The translations under genes and the position numbers were made by a program. 64,000 nt of DNA from Bacteroides congonensis (lineage in GTDB: Bacteria > Bacteroidota > Bacteroidia > Bacteroidales > Bacteroidaceae), in assembly GCF_900130125.1 (NCBI RefSeq), contig NZ_FQXY01000008.1, positions 450,301 to 514,300 of the forward strand, in the 5' to 3' direction. Each line of letters opens with the position of its first letter. Within the stretch, counting starts at the first letter, position 1. Of the stretch, positions 15,996 through 24,637 are shown piece by piece. The notes below the pieces were generated by a model. It searched no databases. It was not told the DNA's origin and worked only from the letters and a program-made list of their open reading frames with translations.

Positions 15996-18533
15996 TTATC
16001 CACATCTGGAAGCGCCGCAGCTAGTACATATCAGGCAACCTTCCTGGTAAATCAATGTTTCATTGCCGCAGTTCGGACATTTCTTTCCTTTGGCTTCGGT
16101 TCCATCCTGAATATACTTCTTCAAAGCACGTTCCACACCATTTTTCCAGGTGTTGATACTTTCACTGTTCAATTGCAGGGAGCCTACCAGCTTGATAACC
16201 TGCTCAATCGGCATCCGGTAGCGAAGTACTCCCGAAATCAATTTCGCATAGTTCCAATATTCCTTGTTAAACTTCTCTGACAATCCTTCAATGGTCGTCT
16301 TATATCCACGTTTGTTCTCAAATTGGAAGTCGTAACGTTTTGTGCCGTCCTCATCGACGTTCTTGATGATACGTCCGCAAGTTACGCTCTTTGGCAGCAG
16401 GATACCTTCGTCATCATCCTGCAAACCGGTGAAGATTTCGTAAGGATGTCCGTCCAGCAAGCCGACGAAAGCCACCCATTTCTCCTTGTTATTCTGGAAA
16501 CGCACTACGTCAGCTTCCAGAACTCTCGGACGTACCTCTACAACCGTAGGCGGTTTGCAAGGCGGTAAATCTTCTTTCTTTTCCGACTTCGTAGAAATCA
16601 ATACACCCGACCGTGAACCGTCACGATATACGGTACATCCTTTACAGCCGGATTTCCAAGCCTCTACATACAAGCGGTTTACCAAATCCTCGTCTACATC
16701 GTTCGGCAGATTGATAGTCACGCTGATGGAGTGATCCACCCATTTTTGGATTCTTCCCTGCATCTTCACTTTCATCAACCAGTCAACATCGTTGGAAGTA
16801 GCCTTGTAATAAGGAGACTTAGCTACCAACTCGTCGATTTCTTCCTGTGAATAGCGTTTTGACGGATCATATCCATTGGCTTCCATCCAAGTAACGAACT
16901 TATGGTGGAATACGATGTATTCTTCAAATGCATCCCCTGTCTCGTCAACAAAGTCTACATGGACGTTCGTATCGTTCGGATTCACTTTTCTTCTGCGCTT
17001 GTAAACCGGCAGGAACACAGGCTCGATACCCGAAGTCGTCTGTGTCATCAGACTGGTTGTTCCGGTAGGAGCGATAGTCAGACAAGCGATGTTACGGCGT
17101 CCGTACTTCTTCATGTCTTCGTACAGTGCCGGATCAGCTTCCGCCAAACGCTGGATGAACGGATTGTTCTGTTCACGTTTGCTGTCATATACCTCGAAAG
17201 CGCCACGTTCTTTCGCCATCTCCACTGACGAACGGTATGCGCCGAGAGCTACCGCCTTATGTACTTTTTCAGAGAATTCCGTAGCTTCTTCCGTACCGTA
17301 GCGCAGTCCCAAAGCAGCGAGCATATCACCTTCGGCAGTGATACCTACACCGGTACGGCGACCTTGTCCGCTCTTCTTGTATATCTTGTCCCAAAGTACA
17401 CGTTCCGCACGTTTTACTTCTTCGTTTTCCGGGTCTTCATCAATTTTCTTCATGATACGCTCGATCTTTTCCAGTTCGAGGTCGATGATGTCGTCCATGA
17501 TGCGTTGTGCCAAAGCTACATGCTTATGGAATAAATCAAAATCAAAATAAGCATCCGGCTTGAAAGGATTAACTACATACGAATATAGATTGATTGCCAA
17601 CAGGCGGCAAGAGTCATAAGGACACAAAGGGATTTCACCACACGGATTGGTAGATACGGTTTTGTAACCCAGGTCTGCATAGCAATCGGGCACAGACTCG
17701 CGGATAATCGTATCCCAGAACAGGACACCCGGTTCTGCTGATTTCCATGCGTTATGAACAATCTTCTTCCATAAGGTAGAAGCGTCGATTTCTTTCGTAA
17801 ATGACGGATTCGCCGAGTTGATAGGATACTGCTGTACATAAGGCTTTCCGTCTACGGCAGCCTGCATGAAATCATCGTCCAGTTTGACCGAAACGTTTGC
17901 GCCTGTCACCTTCCCTTCTGTCATCTTGGCGTCGATGAAAGCTTCGGAATCCGGATGCTTGATAGATACGCTCAACATCAACGCGCCGCGGCGTCCGTCC
18001 TGGGCTACCTCACGAGTTGAATTCGAATAACGTTCCATGAACGGAACAAGACCGGTAGAAGTCAGTGCGGAGTTTTTAACCGGAGAACCTTTCGGACGGA
18101 TGTGCGACAAGTCATGACCCACGCCACCACGTCTTTTCATTAGTTGTACCTGTTCTTCGTCGATTTTGATGATCGCCCCGTATGAGTCGGCGGCGCCATC
18201 TACTCCGATAACGAAACAATTGGATAGTGAAGCAACCTGGTAGTCGTTACCGATTCCTGTCATCGGGCTACCTTGGGGAACGATGTATCTGAAGTGATCC
18301 AGTAAATCGTACAGCTCTTTAGCTGTCAGCGCGTTCGGATACTTGGATTCGATACGTGCCACTTCATTTGCGATTCTCCAATGCATGTCTTCCGGAGACT
18401 TTTCATAGATATTTCCGAAAGAATCCTTTACTGCGTATTTGTTTACCCAAACCCTTGCAGCAAGCTCGTCGCCCTGAAAATATCGTAAAGATTCTTCGTA
18501 GGCTTCGTCATAAGAATAAATTTGTTTTTCCAC
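15996..18533 (-). CDS. nrdJ: Adenosylcobalamin-dependent (class II) ribonucleotide reductase
   Basis: 845-residue class II reductase that makes deoxyribonucleotides using adenosylcobalamin. Visible motifs: the loop with RGGVGHDLSHIRPKGSPV, the active-site cysteine string TNPCGEIPLCPYDSC, the APTGTTSLMTQTTSG nucleotide loop, and a C-terminal zinc-ribbon with four cysteines in CPNCG and CTSCG, preceded by a second-domain segment typical of the NrdJ/TSCPD form. Length is normal for the single-gene bacterial type. It has a strong promoter (18608-18638) and a 70-nt leader in which I see no B12 box, so B12 control here is not evident. It ties DNA synthesis to the cobalamin uptake locus near 58-64 kb. 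Confidence 0.95.
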   Translation of the reverse strand: MEKQIYSYDEAYEESLRYFQGDELAARVWVNKYAVKDSFGNIYEKSPEDMHWRIANEVARIESKYPNALTAKELYDLLDHFRYIVPQGSPMTGIGNDYQVASLSNCFVIGVDGAADSYGAIIKIDEEQVQLMKRRGGVGHDLSHIRPKGSPVKNSALTSTGLVPFMERYSNSTREVAQDGRRGALMLSVSIKHPDSEAFIDAKMTEGKVTGANVSVKLDDDFMQAAVDGKPYVQQYPINSANPSFTKEIDASTLWKKIVHNAWKSAEPGVLFWDTIIRESVPDCYADLGYKTVSTNPCGEIPLCPYDSCRLLAINLYSYVVNPFKPDAYFDFDLFHKHVALAQRIMDDIIDLELEKIERIMKKIDEDPENEEVKRAERVLWDKIYKKSGQGRRTGVGITAEGDMLAALGLRYGTEEATEFSEKVHKAVALGAYRSSVEMAKERGAFEVYDSKREQNNPFIQRLAEADPALYEDMKKYGRRNIACLTIAPTGTTSLMTQTTSGIEPVFLPVYKRRRKVNPNDTNVHVDFVDETGDAFEEYIVFHHKFVTWMEANGYDPSKRYSQEEIDELVAKSPYYKATSNDVDWLMKVKMQGRIQKWVDHSISVTINLPNDVDEDLVNRLYVEAWKSGCKGCTVYRDGSRSGVLISTKSEKKEDLPPCKPPTVVEVRPRVLEADVVRFQNNKEKWVAFVGLLDGHPYEIFTGLQDDDEGILLPKSVTCGRIIKNVDEDGTKRYDFQFENKRGYKTTIEGLSEKFNKEYWNYAKLISGVLRYRMPIEQVIKLVGSLQLNSESINTWKNGVERALKKYIQDGTEAKGKKCPNCGNETLIYQEGCLICTSCGASRCG

Positions 18534-18607
18534 GATTCAATTTGTGTTAAATCTGATTTTTAATAAGTAATGTGTAGAAGTTTACTTATCGTTAACAAAT
18601 GCAGGCG

Positions 18608-18638
18608 CAAAGCTAAGAATGTTTTTTCATCTATCAAA
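18608..18638 (-). promoter_or_regulatory. Complete Bacteroides promoter for nrdJ
   Basis: On the minus strand TTTG (18635-18638), a 19-bp spacer and TAGCTTTG (18608-18615) match the -33/-7 consensus well. Predicted start of transcription is about 18600, leaving a leader of about 70 nt. Confidence 0.7.
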
Positions 18639-18797
18639 ATAAAAATGAAACAATTTATTAACAGGTTGCAAGTTTTCCATTTGTGTGCGCTAAGTGTTTG
18701 ATAAACAGATGAAATTGAATTTTGTTCAAAGGTTAAAGTTTTCCAAAAAGAAAACTATTCTTTTCTGTCTGTGTGGTGGAATAGTTTTTTCTTTTTA

Positions 18798-18805
18798 TAT
18801 CTTTG
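18798..18805 (+). promoter_or_regulatory. -7 promoter element of the nitroreductase gene
   Basis: TATCTTTG lies only 12 bp before the ATG at 18818, implying a very short or near-leaderless 5' end. Confidence 0.6.
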
Positions 18806-18817
18806 CAAAAAAAAGAT

Positions 18818-19561
18818 ATGTTTGAAACCGTAAAGAACAGAAGAACAATCAGGAAATACCAGTCGAAGGACATTGCTCCTGATTTGTTAAATGATTTGCT
18901 TGAAACCTCTTTTCGTGCTTCTACGATGGGTGGGATGCAACTTTATAGTGTAATTGTCACTCGCGACGCGAAAATGAAAGAGAAACTTTCCCCTGCCCAT
19001 TTTAACCAGCCGATGGTAAAAAATGCACCTGTGGTACTTACTTTTTGTGCTGATTTCCGTCGCTTCAGCAAGTGGTGTGAACAGCGGAAAGCGGTACCGG
19101 GCTATGATAATTTAATGTCTTTTATGAATGCGTCCATGGATACTTTGTTGGTTGCGCAGACTTTCTGCACGCTGGCCGAAGAAGTAGGACTCGGTATTTG
19201 CTATTTGGGCACTACTACTTATAATCCCCAAATGATTATTGATACCCTTCAACTACCCGAATTGGTATTCCCTCTCACAACGATAACGGTAGGTTATCCC
19301 GATGGTATTCCCGCGCAAGTAGACCGTCTGCCTTTGGAAGCTGCCGTGCATGATGAAAAGTACCACGATTATACGCCGGAAGAGATAGATAAGCTCTACG
19401 CATACAAAGAATCATTGCCGGAAAACAAACAGTTTATCGAAGAAAATAAGAAAGAAACTCTTGCCCAGGTATTTACAGATGTACGTTACACAAAGAAAGA
19501 TAACGAATTTATGTCTGAGAATCTGTTGGAAGTACTTCGTCAGCAGGGATTCTTGAAATAA
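18818..19561 (+). CDS. Nitroreductase family protein
   Basis: About 247-residue FMN-dependent NAD(P)H oxidoreductase of the nitroreductase superfamily. The N-terminal FMN-binding string NRRTIRKYQSKDI and the later EEVGLGICYLGT and VGYPDG segments fit NfsA/NfrA-like members, including the C-terminal extension that wraps the dimer. I chose ATG 18818 because the in-frame TTG at 18803 overlaps the -7 element. It is monocistronic and ends in the long inverted repeat shared with dnaA. The physiological electron acceptor is unknown. Confidence 0.88.
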   Translation: MFETVKNRRTIRKYQSKDIAPDLLNDLLETSFRASTMGGMQLYSVIVTRDAKMKEKLSPAHFNQPMVKNAPVVLTFCADFRRFSKWCEQRKAVPGYDNLMSFMNASMDTLLVAQTFCTLAEEVGLGICYLGTTTYNPQMIIDTLQLPELVFPLTTITVGYPDGIPAQVDRLPLEAAVHDEKYHDYTPEEIDKLYAYKESLPENKQFIEENKKETLAQVFTDVRYTKKDNEFMSENLLEVLRQQGFLK

Positions 19562-19565
19562 TGAC

Positions 19566-19639
19566 TAACGTTTAGTGATTAGTGGTTAAGACTTAAAGCG
19601 TAAATGCGCAGCCTGTTAATCACTAATCACTAAACGTTA
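19566..19639. terminator. Long near-perfect inverted repeat between nitroreductase and dnaA
   Basis: 24-bp arms (19566-19589 and 19616-19639) differ at one base, which still forms a G-U pair. The arms are built from repeated CACTAAT/ATTAGTG units. The genes converge here, so it probably ends transcription from both sides. It lacks long T-runs and has the look of a dispersed Bacteroides repeat. Confidence 0.7.
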
Positions 19640-19649
19640 ACCGCTATTC

Positions 19650-21062
19650 TTAGTTTCTTTTCTTCAGCAACGACTCAATCTCCTGTACCTCTGCACTAAA
19701 GCTCTTGTCCACCTCTAATTGTCCTTTTACGGTTTTGCAGGCGTGAAGTACGGTTGCATGATCCTTGTTACCGATGAACTTTCCTATCTTGGATGTTGAA
19801 AAGTCTGTGTGATTTTTGGCGAGATACATGGCGATCTGCCTTGCTTGAACTACTTCTCTCTTTCTGGATTTTGTGTGTATGGCAGCCGGTTCCAGATCGA
19901 AATGCTTGCATACCACTTTGAGAATATCATCAATGGTAACAGCCTTTGTCTCATTATGAACCACTCCATGTACGATGTGTTGCGCCAAATCCATATCTAT
20001 TTCCTTGTTGAAAATAGTAGAGCGTGCCATGATTGCGATAACGATACCTTCCAGGTCGCGTACACTTTCGTTTACGTTCTCGGCAATATAGTCGATAACT
20101 TCTTCCGGGAACTGTAATCCGTCGCGGTGTATCTTATTGCGCAGAATGTTTTTACGAAGTTCTACGGTCGGCTTTTCGAGCTCTGCCACCATGCCCCATT
20201 TGAAACGGGTGAGCAGTCGTTCTTCAATACCTTGCAACAACACGGGAGCGCGGTCGGAAGTCAATATGAGCTGTCTGCCGTTTTGGTGTAGATGATTGAA
20301 GATATGGAAGAAATTGTTCTGCGTCTTGGTGACACCGGCAAATTCCTGGATATCATCGATAATCAATACATCAATCGTCTGATAGAAGTTTATGAAATCG
20401 TTCGTCGTATTATTACGTACAGAGTCCGTATATTGTACCTGGAACAAATGTGCCGAAACATACAATACTCTTTTCTCCGGATAAATTTCTTTGATTTTCG
20501 TGCCTATTGCGTTTGCAAGGTGCGTTTTTCCCACTCCGGATGCTCCATAGAGGAACAACGGGTTGAAAGCAGTACCCCCGGGTTTTTGTGCTACGGCTTC
20601 GGCTACACTTCTCGACAGCTTGTTGCTGTATCCTTCAATGAAGTTTTCGAAGTTATAATTGGGGTTCAAATGCGGGTCTAAGTCCTGAACAGCAGGAGCC
20701 TTCAAGAAGTTAGGCGCTTTGTTACCGTCAAATATGCTTTTGGGAGTAATAGCCGTAGAGCGATTGCTTGCTTCGAGATTCACGGTTTGATTCGGAATCG
20801 AAGTCTTGTCTACCATGACGTTGTACATCAACTTGGTGCCTTCGCCAATGACCTTATACAATGTCTTGCGGATAAGATCTACGAATCTCTCTTCCAGTAT
20901 TTCATAGAAAAACTGGCTGGGGATTTGTAAAATCAATGTTTTGTCCTCATATTTCAATGGGACAATAGGGGCAAACCAAGTATTATATGTCGTCTCGGGA
21001 ACATTGTCTTTTATAATGTCGAGACAGCGGTTCCAAAGTACGACATGATTTGATTCAATCAT
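19650..21062 (-). CDS. dnaA: Chromosomal replication initiator DnaA
   Basis: 470-residue initiator that binds oriC and loads the replicative helicase. Four-domain layout: N-terminal helicase-interaction domain I (residues 1-85, ending near LMYNVMVDK), short linker II, AAA+ domain III with Walker [20 protein letters not shown] and Walker [13 protein letters not shown], and DNA-binding domain IV with the DnaA signature around [19 protein letters not shown]. Length is normal. Upstream is a 350-bp AT-rich gap. No cluster of DnaA boxes is seen on either side, so the gene is probably not next to oriC here. dnaN and recF are also absent nearby. Confidence 0.97.
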   Translation of the reverse strand: MIESNHVVLWNRCLDIIKDNVPETTYNTWFAPIVPLKYEDKTLILQIPSQFFYEILEERFVDLIRKTLYKVIGEGTKLMYNVMVDKTSIPNQTVNLEASNRSTAITPKSIFDGNKAPNFLKAPAVQDLDPHLNPNYNFENFIEGYSNKLSRSVAEAVAQKPGGTAFNPLFLYGASGVGKTHLANAIGTKIKEIYPEKRVLYVSAHLFQVQYTDSVRNNTTNDFINFYQTIDVLIIDDIQEFAGVTKTQNNFFHIFNHLHQNGRQLILTSDRAPVLLQGIEERLLTRFKWGMVAELEKPTVELRKNILRNKIHRDGLQFPEEVIDYIAENVNESVRDLEGIVIAIMARSTIFNKEIDMDLAQHIVHGVVHNETKAVTIDDILKVVCKHFDLEPAAIHTKSRKREVVQARQIAMYLAKNHTDFSTSKIGKFIGNKDHATVLHACKTVKGQLEVDKSFSAEVQEIESLLKKRN

Positions 21063-21412
21063 AGTGACTTTTAATACATTTATTAATTAAGCAAAACTTC
21101 TACGTTTGCAAAATTGGGAATCTTATTCCGAAAAAACAAATCAGCTTTTTCTTGTTTTTTTCGTGAGAATAATAATGTGTTTACTTTCAATGACTTATAT
21201 ACATCTGACGGAACACTATATGTTAATCCACTCTTGCAAAATTATAAGTATCTGTATTCTAGTTTGTTATATATAAAATGCTGTTCATTTTTCTTCCATT
21301 TGTACGTTTGTACGGGAATATTATTTCGGTTTGTAGATAGACATTTGAGAAGCAATGACACGCTTTTCGAAACGCTTCGTTATTTAGATAAAATCTATAT
21401 AACGATAAAATG
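21063..21412. other. AT-rich gap between dnaA and mlaD-like gene
   Basis: About 350 bp with no supported gene. A minus-strand TAATTTTG at 21237-21244 could be a dnaA promoter element, implying a leader of about 170 nt. An inverted repeat at 21378-21404 (12-bp arms, one mismatch) lies just after the mlaD-like stop codon but has no T-run. I find no TTATCCACA-type DnaA box cluster. Confidence 0.5.
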
Positions 21413-22306
21413 CTACTTATCTTTCTTACCGAATAATGAGAAGTGAACATAGCGTTTCGGATGCTCTTTCAGGTCTTCCAACAAGCTCGCTGCGTTTTCG
21501 GTTGTAGCGTTCAAATTATTGTATAAAGTCGGGTCGTTGAAGAGCAGTCCGAGAGTGTTATCTTTGCTGTTCAATTTCTCTGTAAGTATTTTTACGTTAG
21601 CCAGTGTTTCGTCTATTTTTTTGAAAGTGGATGCATAGTCCACTTCCTTCAGGTTGCCGCTGATAGCTACGAAGTTATCCCCGATTGTATTCAGCTTGCT
21701 GGTGAGCTGCGGGATATCGTTGCTCATAAGTCCTTTCACTTGCGAGCTGACTACTGCCAGGTTGGCTGTGGTTGTTTCTATTGAATGTAAAGTGGCGGGG
21801 ATGCTCTTGTCTCCTAAGATATTGTTCAATGAGATAAGGATGGAGTCCAGTTTCGGGAGCATTTCCTCTACCTTGGGGATGAGCTTCGCCGCGCTTTCCA
21901 TCATTCCGTTGTTCATCGTGCCGGGGATGGTATCACCTACGGCATATTTTTCGCGCGGGTTGTTTGCCAGGAGTATGTTCATGCGTACACCGCCCATCAG
22001 TTCGGCTACCAGTTCGGCAGTACTTCCTTTCGGGATACGCAGTTCCGTATCCAGTTCCACTTCCACCACTACATTTCCGGGATTCGTGTAATCATAATAG
22101 ATGTCACGTACAATACCCACGCGTACACCGTCCGCAAACACCGGGCTCGACTTGGTCAGTCCGTTCACGTTCTGAAATTTGGCATAGAAATAGCTTGAAG
22201 GTTGAAACATATGTATCCCTTTCAGCCAGTTAATCCCATAAACAAGCACGCATAGTGCAATGATACCTGCAATACCTATTCTGACTTCTTTTGTAATGTA
22301 CTTCAT
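21413..22306 (-). CDS. MlaD family (MCE domain) protein
   Basis: 297-residue inner-membrane-anchored periplasmic protein with one N-terminal helix (residues 9-28) and one MCE domain (about 38-115, starting FYAKFQNVNGL and containing SPVFADGVRVG). A long helical C-terminal part follows, as in MlaD-type lipid-binding subunits of ABC systems moving phospholipid between membranes. The permease and ATPase genes are not adjacent. It starts 9 bp after the amidase gene stop, so the two are one operon, a pairing seen across Bacteroidetes. Confidence 0.87.
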   Translation of the reverse strand: MKYITKEVRIGIAGIIALCVLVYGINWLKGIHMFQPSSYFYAKFQNVNGLTKSSPVFADGVRVGIVRDIYYDYTNPGNVVVEVELDTELRIPKGSTAELVAELMGGVRMNILLANNPREKYAVGDTIPGTMNNGMMESAAKLIPKVEEMLPKLDSILISLNNILGDKSIPATLHSIETTTANLAVVSSQVKGLMSNDIPQLTSKLNTIGDNFVAISGNLKEVDYASTFKKIDETLANVKILTEKLNSKDNTLGLLFNDPTLYNNLNATTENAASLLEDLKEHPKRYVHFSLFGKKDK

Positions 22307-22315
22307 TTTATCTTT

Positions 22316-23572
22316 TTATTTATTTCTTCTCTTTTTAAATTCGGCAATCGCTTCGTTGACGTTCATTTTCTCCCCGTTTCGGAAGGCGATGATGAAAGCA
22401 TCCTTGAATTGTGGCGTAATGGTGCGTTTCGTACGCAGCACTTTGTTATAATCACCGGAAGCGCCATACGTATATTTGTATATGCCCTTTTCCTTATAAT
22501 AATCCACATTTTTCAGCCCTTTCAACCGTTTGTCGTTTTTGGCAAGAGGTTTGGAAGAGGTGAGTATCTGTATCTTAAACGTAATTTCACTGTCATTGGT
22601 TGCGCTTTCCGATGCAATCGGGCGGTTTGTTGTCGTTTTTGTTGCCGAAGCAGGTTTTGTTCTGGCTTCTGCCAGTAATTCCTTCTGTTGAGGGGCTGTC
22701 ACGCTTTCCGTGTCTTTTTGTGCAATTGCCTGAGCATCGTTTTCTTCCCGTTCGGTGGGGATAATTGTTTTGCTGACTCCCGTTAGACGTATTTCATGCT
22801 CTCTTTTATAATTCAGGAAAGCATGATAAATACCTTTTGCCATGGTTGAGGCTCCTGCTTCGGAACTTAGATACCGTTCTTCCTCAGGGGTAGAGATGAA
22901 TCCCAGTTCTATCAGGATGCTCGGCATCGCACTTGCTTTCAGGACAAGGAATCCCGCTTGATGCACTCCGCGGTCTGCCCGTTTGCAGGTGTGGCGGAAT
23001 TGTTTTTGCATCAGTGAAGCCAGATGCACACTCTGCTCCATGTACTTGTCCTGCATAAATTCAAATATGATATAAGATTCTGCGGAGTTCGGATTGAAGC
23101 CGGCATATCGTGTCTGATAATCGCTTTCGTAGAGGATTACGGAGTTCTCCCGTTTCGCGACTTCCAGATTGGCGTCCGATTTGGCAAGACCCAGTGTCCA
23201 GGTAGATGCCCCTTTGGCTGTGCGGTTGTTTGCCAGTGCGTTGGTATGGATGGAGATAAAGAGGTCAGCCTTCGCGTTATTCGCGATTTCGGCACGTTGG
23301 TCTAAGGGGATGAAGACATCTTTGCTGCGGGTGTAAATCACTTTGACGTCATCGCAGTTTCTTTTTATCAAATTCCCTACTTTCAGGGCAACGTTCAGAT
23401 TGATGTTCTTCTCTTTGGCTGTTTTGCCTATGGCACCGGGGTCATGTCCGCCGTGTCCGGCGTCAATAACTACTACAAAGTCCTTCCCCCATAAATGGCT
23501 GGTACATGAGGGTAGAAAAAGTAGCCAGAGGCAAATGCATATATATACTATGTATGGTCTATTCAGTTTCAT
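22316..23572 (-). CDS. N-acetylmuramoyl-L-alanine amidase with SPOR-like tail
   Basis: Zinc amidase (Amidase_3, AmiC-like) of about 418 residues that cuts the stem peptide from peptidoglycan at division. A signal peptide ends near residue 23 and looks lipoprotein-like (LPSCTS). The catalytic domain starts VVIDAGHGGHDPGAIG (zinc His), continues with FISIHTNA (second zinc His) and IELGFIS (catalytic Glu). After a Ser/Thr/Ala-rich linker, residues about 335-410 look like a SPOR-like peptidoglycan-binding domain (FKIQILTSSKPL, YKYTYGASGDY). I start it at ATG 23572. First gene of the operon with the MlaD-like gene. Confidence 0.9.
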   Translation of the reverse strand: MKLNRPYIVYICICLWLLFLPSCTSHLWGKDFVVVIDAGHGGHDPGAIGKTAKEKNINLNVALKVGNLIKRNCDDVKVIYTRSKDVFIPLDQRAEIANNAKADLFISIHTNALANNRTAKGASTWTLGLAKSDANLEVAKRENSVILYESDYQTRYAGFNPNSAESYIIFEFMQDKYMEQSVHLASLMQKQFRHTCKRADRGVHQAGFLVLKASAMPSILIELGFISTPEEERYLSSEAGASTMAKGIYHAFLNYKREHEIRLTGVSKTIIPTEREENDAQAIAQKDTESVTAPQQKELLAEARTKPASATKTTTNRPIASESATNDSEITFKIQILTSSKPLAKNDKRLKGLKNVDYYKEKGIYKYTYGASGDYNKVLRTKRTITPQFKDAFIIAFRNGEKMNVNEAIAEFKKRRNK

Positions 23573-23587
23573 ATTTGTAATACGGTG

Positions 23588-23595
23588 CAAATGTA
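23588..23595 (-). promoter_or_regulatory. -7 promoter element of the amidase-mlaD operon
   Basis: Minus-strand TACATTTG (TAnnTTTG), 15 bp upstream of the start codon, giving a short leader. Confidence 0.5.
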
Positions 23596-23713
23596 GTAGA
23601 AATTTGTAGAAAACTCATTATTTGCCATTAAGTTTTGTGTTTTTTTCGGTTTAATGATAGCTTTTTTCCTGAAATCTCCGTTACTTTGCGCTTCGAAGTT
23701 AAAATGTACGACG

Positions 23714-24616
23714 ATGCTTAAGTTTTTGAAGAATTGGACATTACCTATTGCCATGTTGGTAGGTGCCGTGGGTTATCCGCTGTTCATCGGCCTTTCTTTC
23801 CTGACTCCCTATCTTATTTTTACGATGTTGCTGCTGACTTTCTGTAAAGTGTCTCCACGTGACTTGAAGCCGAAACCTCTCCATGCATGGCTGCTGCTGA
23901 TTCAGATTGGTGGTGCGTTGGCGGCTTACCTGCTGCTTTACCGGTTCGATAAGATTGTAGCGGAAGGTGTGATGGTTTGCATTATTTGCCCGACGGCTAC
24001 TGCTGCCGCGGTGATTACTTCCAAGTTGGGGGGCAGTGCGGCGAGTCTGACTACTTATACGTTGCTCGCCAATATCGGAGCGGCCATTGCCGTACCCATT
24101 CTTTTCCCTTTGGTGGAGGTACATCCCGATGTCGGATTCTGGCAAGCGTTCTTCGTTATTTTGAGTAAAGTATTCCCGTTGCTGATTTGCCCGTTCCTGC
24201 TTGCATGGCTGTTGAGTAAATGTCTGCCGAAAGTTCATCAGAAACTATTAGGTTATCACGAACTTGCTTTCTATTTGTGGGCTGTTTCGTTAGCCATCGT
24301 TACGGCTCAGACATTATATTCATTGCTCAATGACCCTGCTGACGGTTTTACTGAAATCATGATTGCCGTCGGAGCTTTGGTAGCTTGTTGTTTGCAGTTC
24401 TTTCTGGGAAAAACTATCGGCTCCGTCTATAACGACCGCATCAGTGGCGGTCAGGCGTTGGGGCAGAAGAATACGATTCTGGCTATTTGGATGGCTCATA
24501 CCTATCTCAATCCGTTGTCTGCTGTTGCGCCGGGCTCATATGTGTTGTGGCAGAATATCATTAATTCGTGGCAGTTGTGGAAGAAGAGAAAGAATGAATT
24601 GAAAAATCAAGTGTAA
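23714..24616 (+). CDS. BASS family (bile acid:sodium symporter-like) transporter
   Basis: About 300-residue inner-membrane protein with nine to ten hydrophobic segments, beginning MLKFLKNWTLPIAML. The pattern of a long first half with FTMLLLTFCKVSPRDL, a central CIICPTATAAAVITSKLGG crossover-type motif, and a second half ending WQLWKKRKNELK is that of the BASS/SBF fold. Substrate is unknown; in Bacteroides these carry small organic anions rather than clearly bile salts. The in-frame start at 23654 adds a non-conserved lead, so I use ATG 23714. It is divergent from the amidase operon. Confidence 0.82.
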   Translation: MLKFLKNWTLPIAMLVGAVGYPLFIGLSFLTPYLIFTMLLLTFCKVSPRDLKPKPLHAWLLLIQIGGALAAYLLLYRFDKIVAEGVMVCIICPTATAAAVITSKLGGSAASLTTYTLLANIGAAIAVPILFPLVEVHPDVGFWQAFFVILSKVFPLLICPFLLAWLLSKCLPKVHQKLLGYHELAFYLWAVSLAIVTAQTLYSLLNDPADGFTEIMIAVGALVACCLQFFLGKTIGSVYNDRISGGQALGQKNTILAIWMAHTYLNPLSAVAPGSYVLWQNIINSWQLWKKRKNELKNQV

Positions 24617-24637
24617 AACGTTAAGTAAGGAATCGCA

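Noticed and set aside
15994..16006. Perfect DnaA-box-like TTATCCACA
   Set aside because: A single site overlapping the nrdJ stop codon, with no further boxes or AT-rich unwinding region; chance is enough. Another single one lies in the Crp-like gene near 53625.
18534..18620. Cobalamin riboswitch in the nrdJ leader
   Set aside because: None of the conserved pieces or the B12 box seen at 58381-58545 is present in this short leader.
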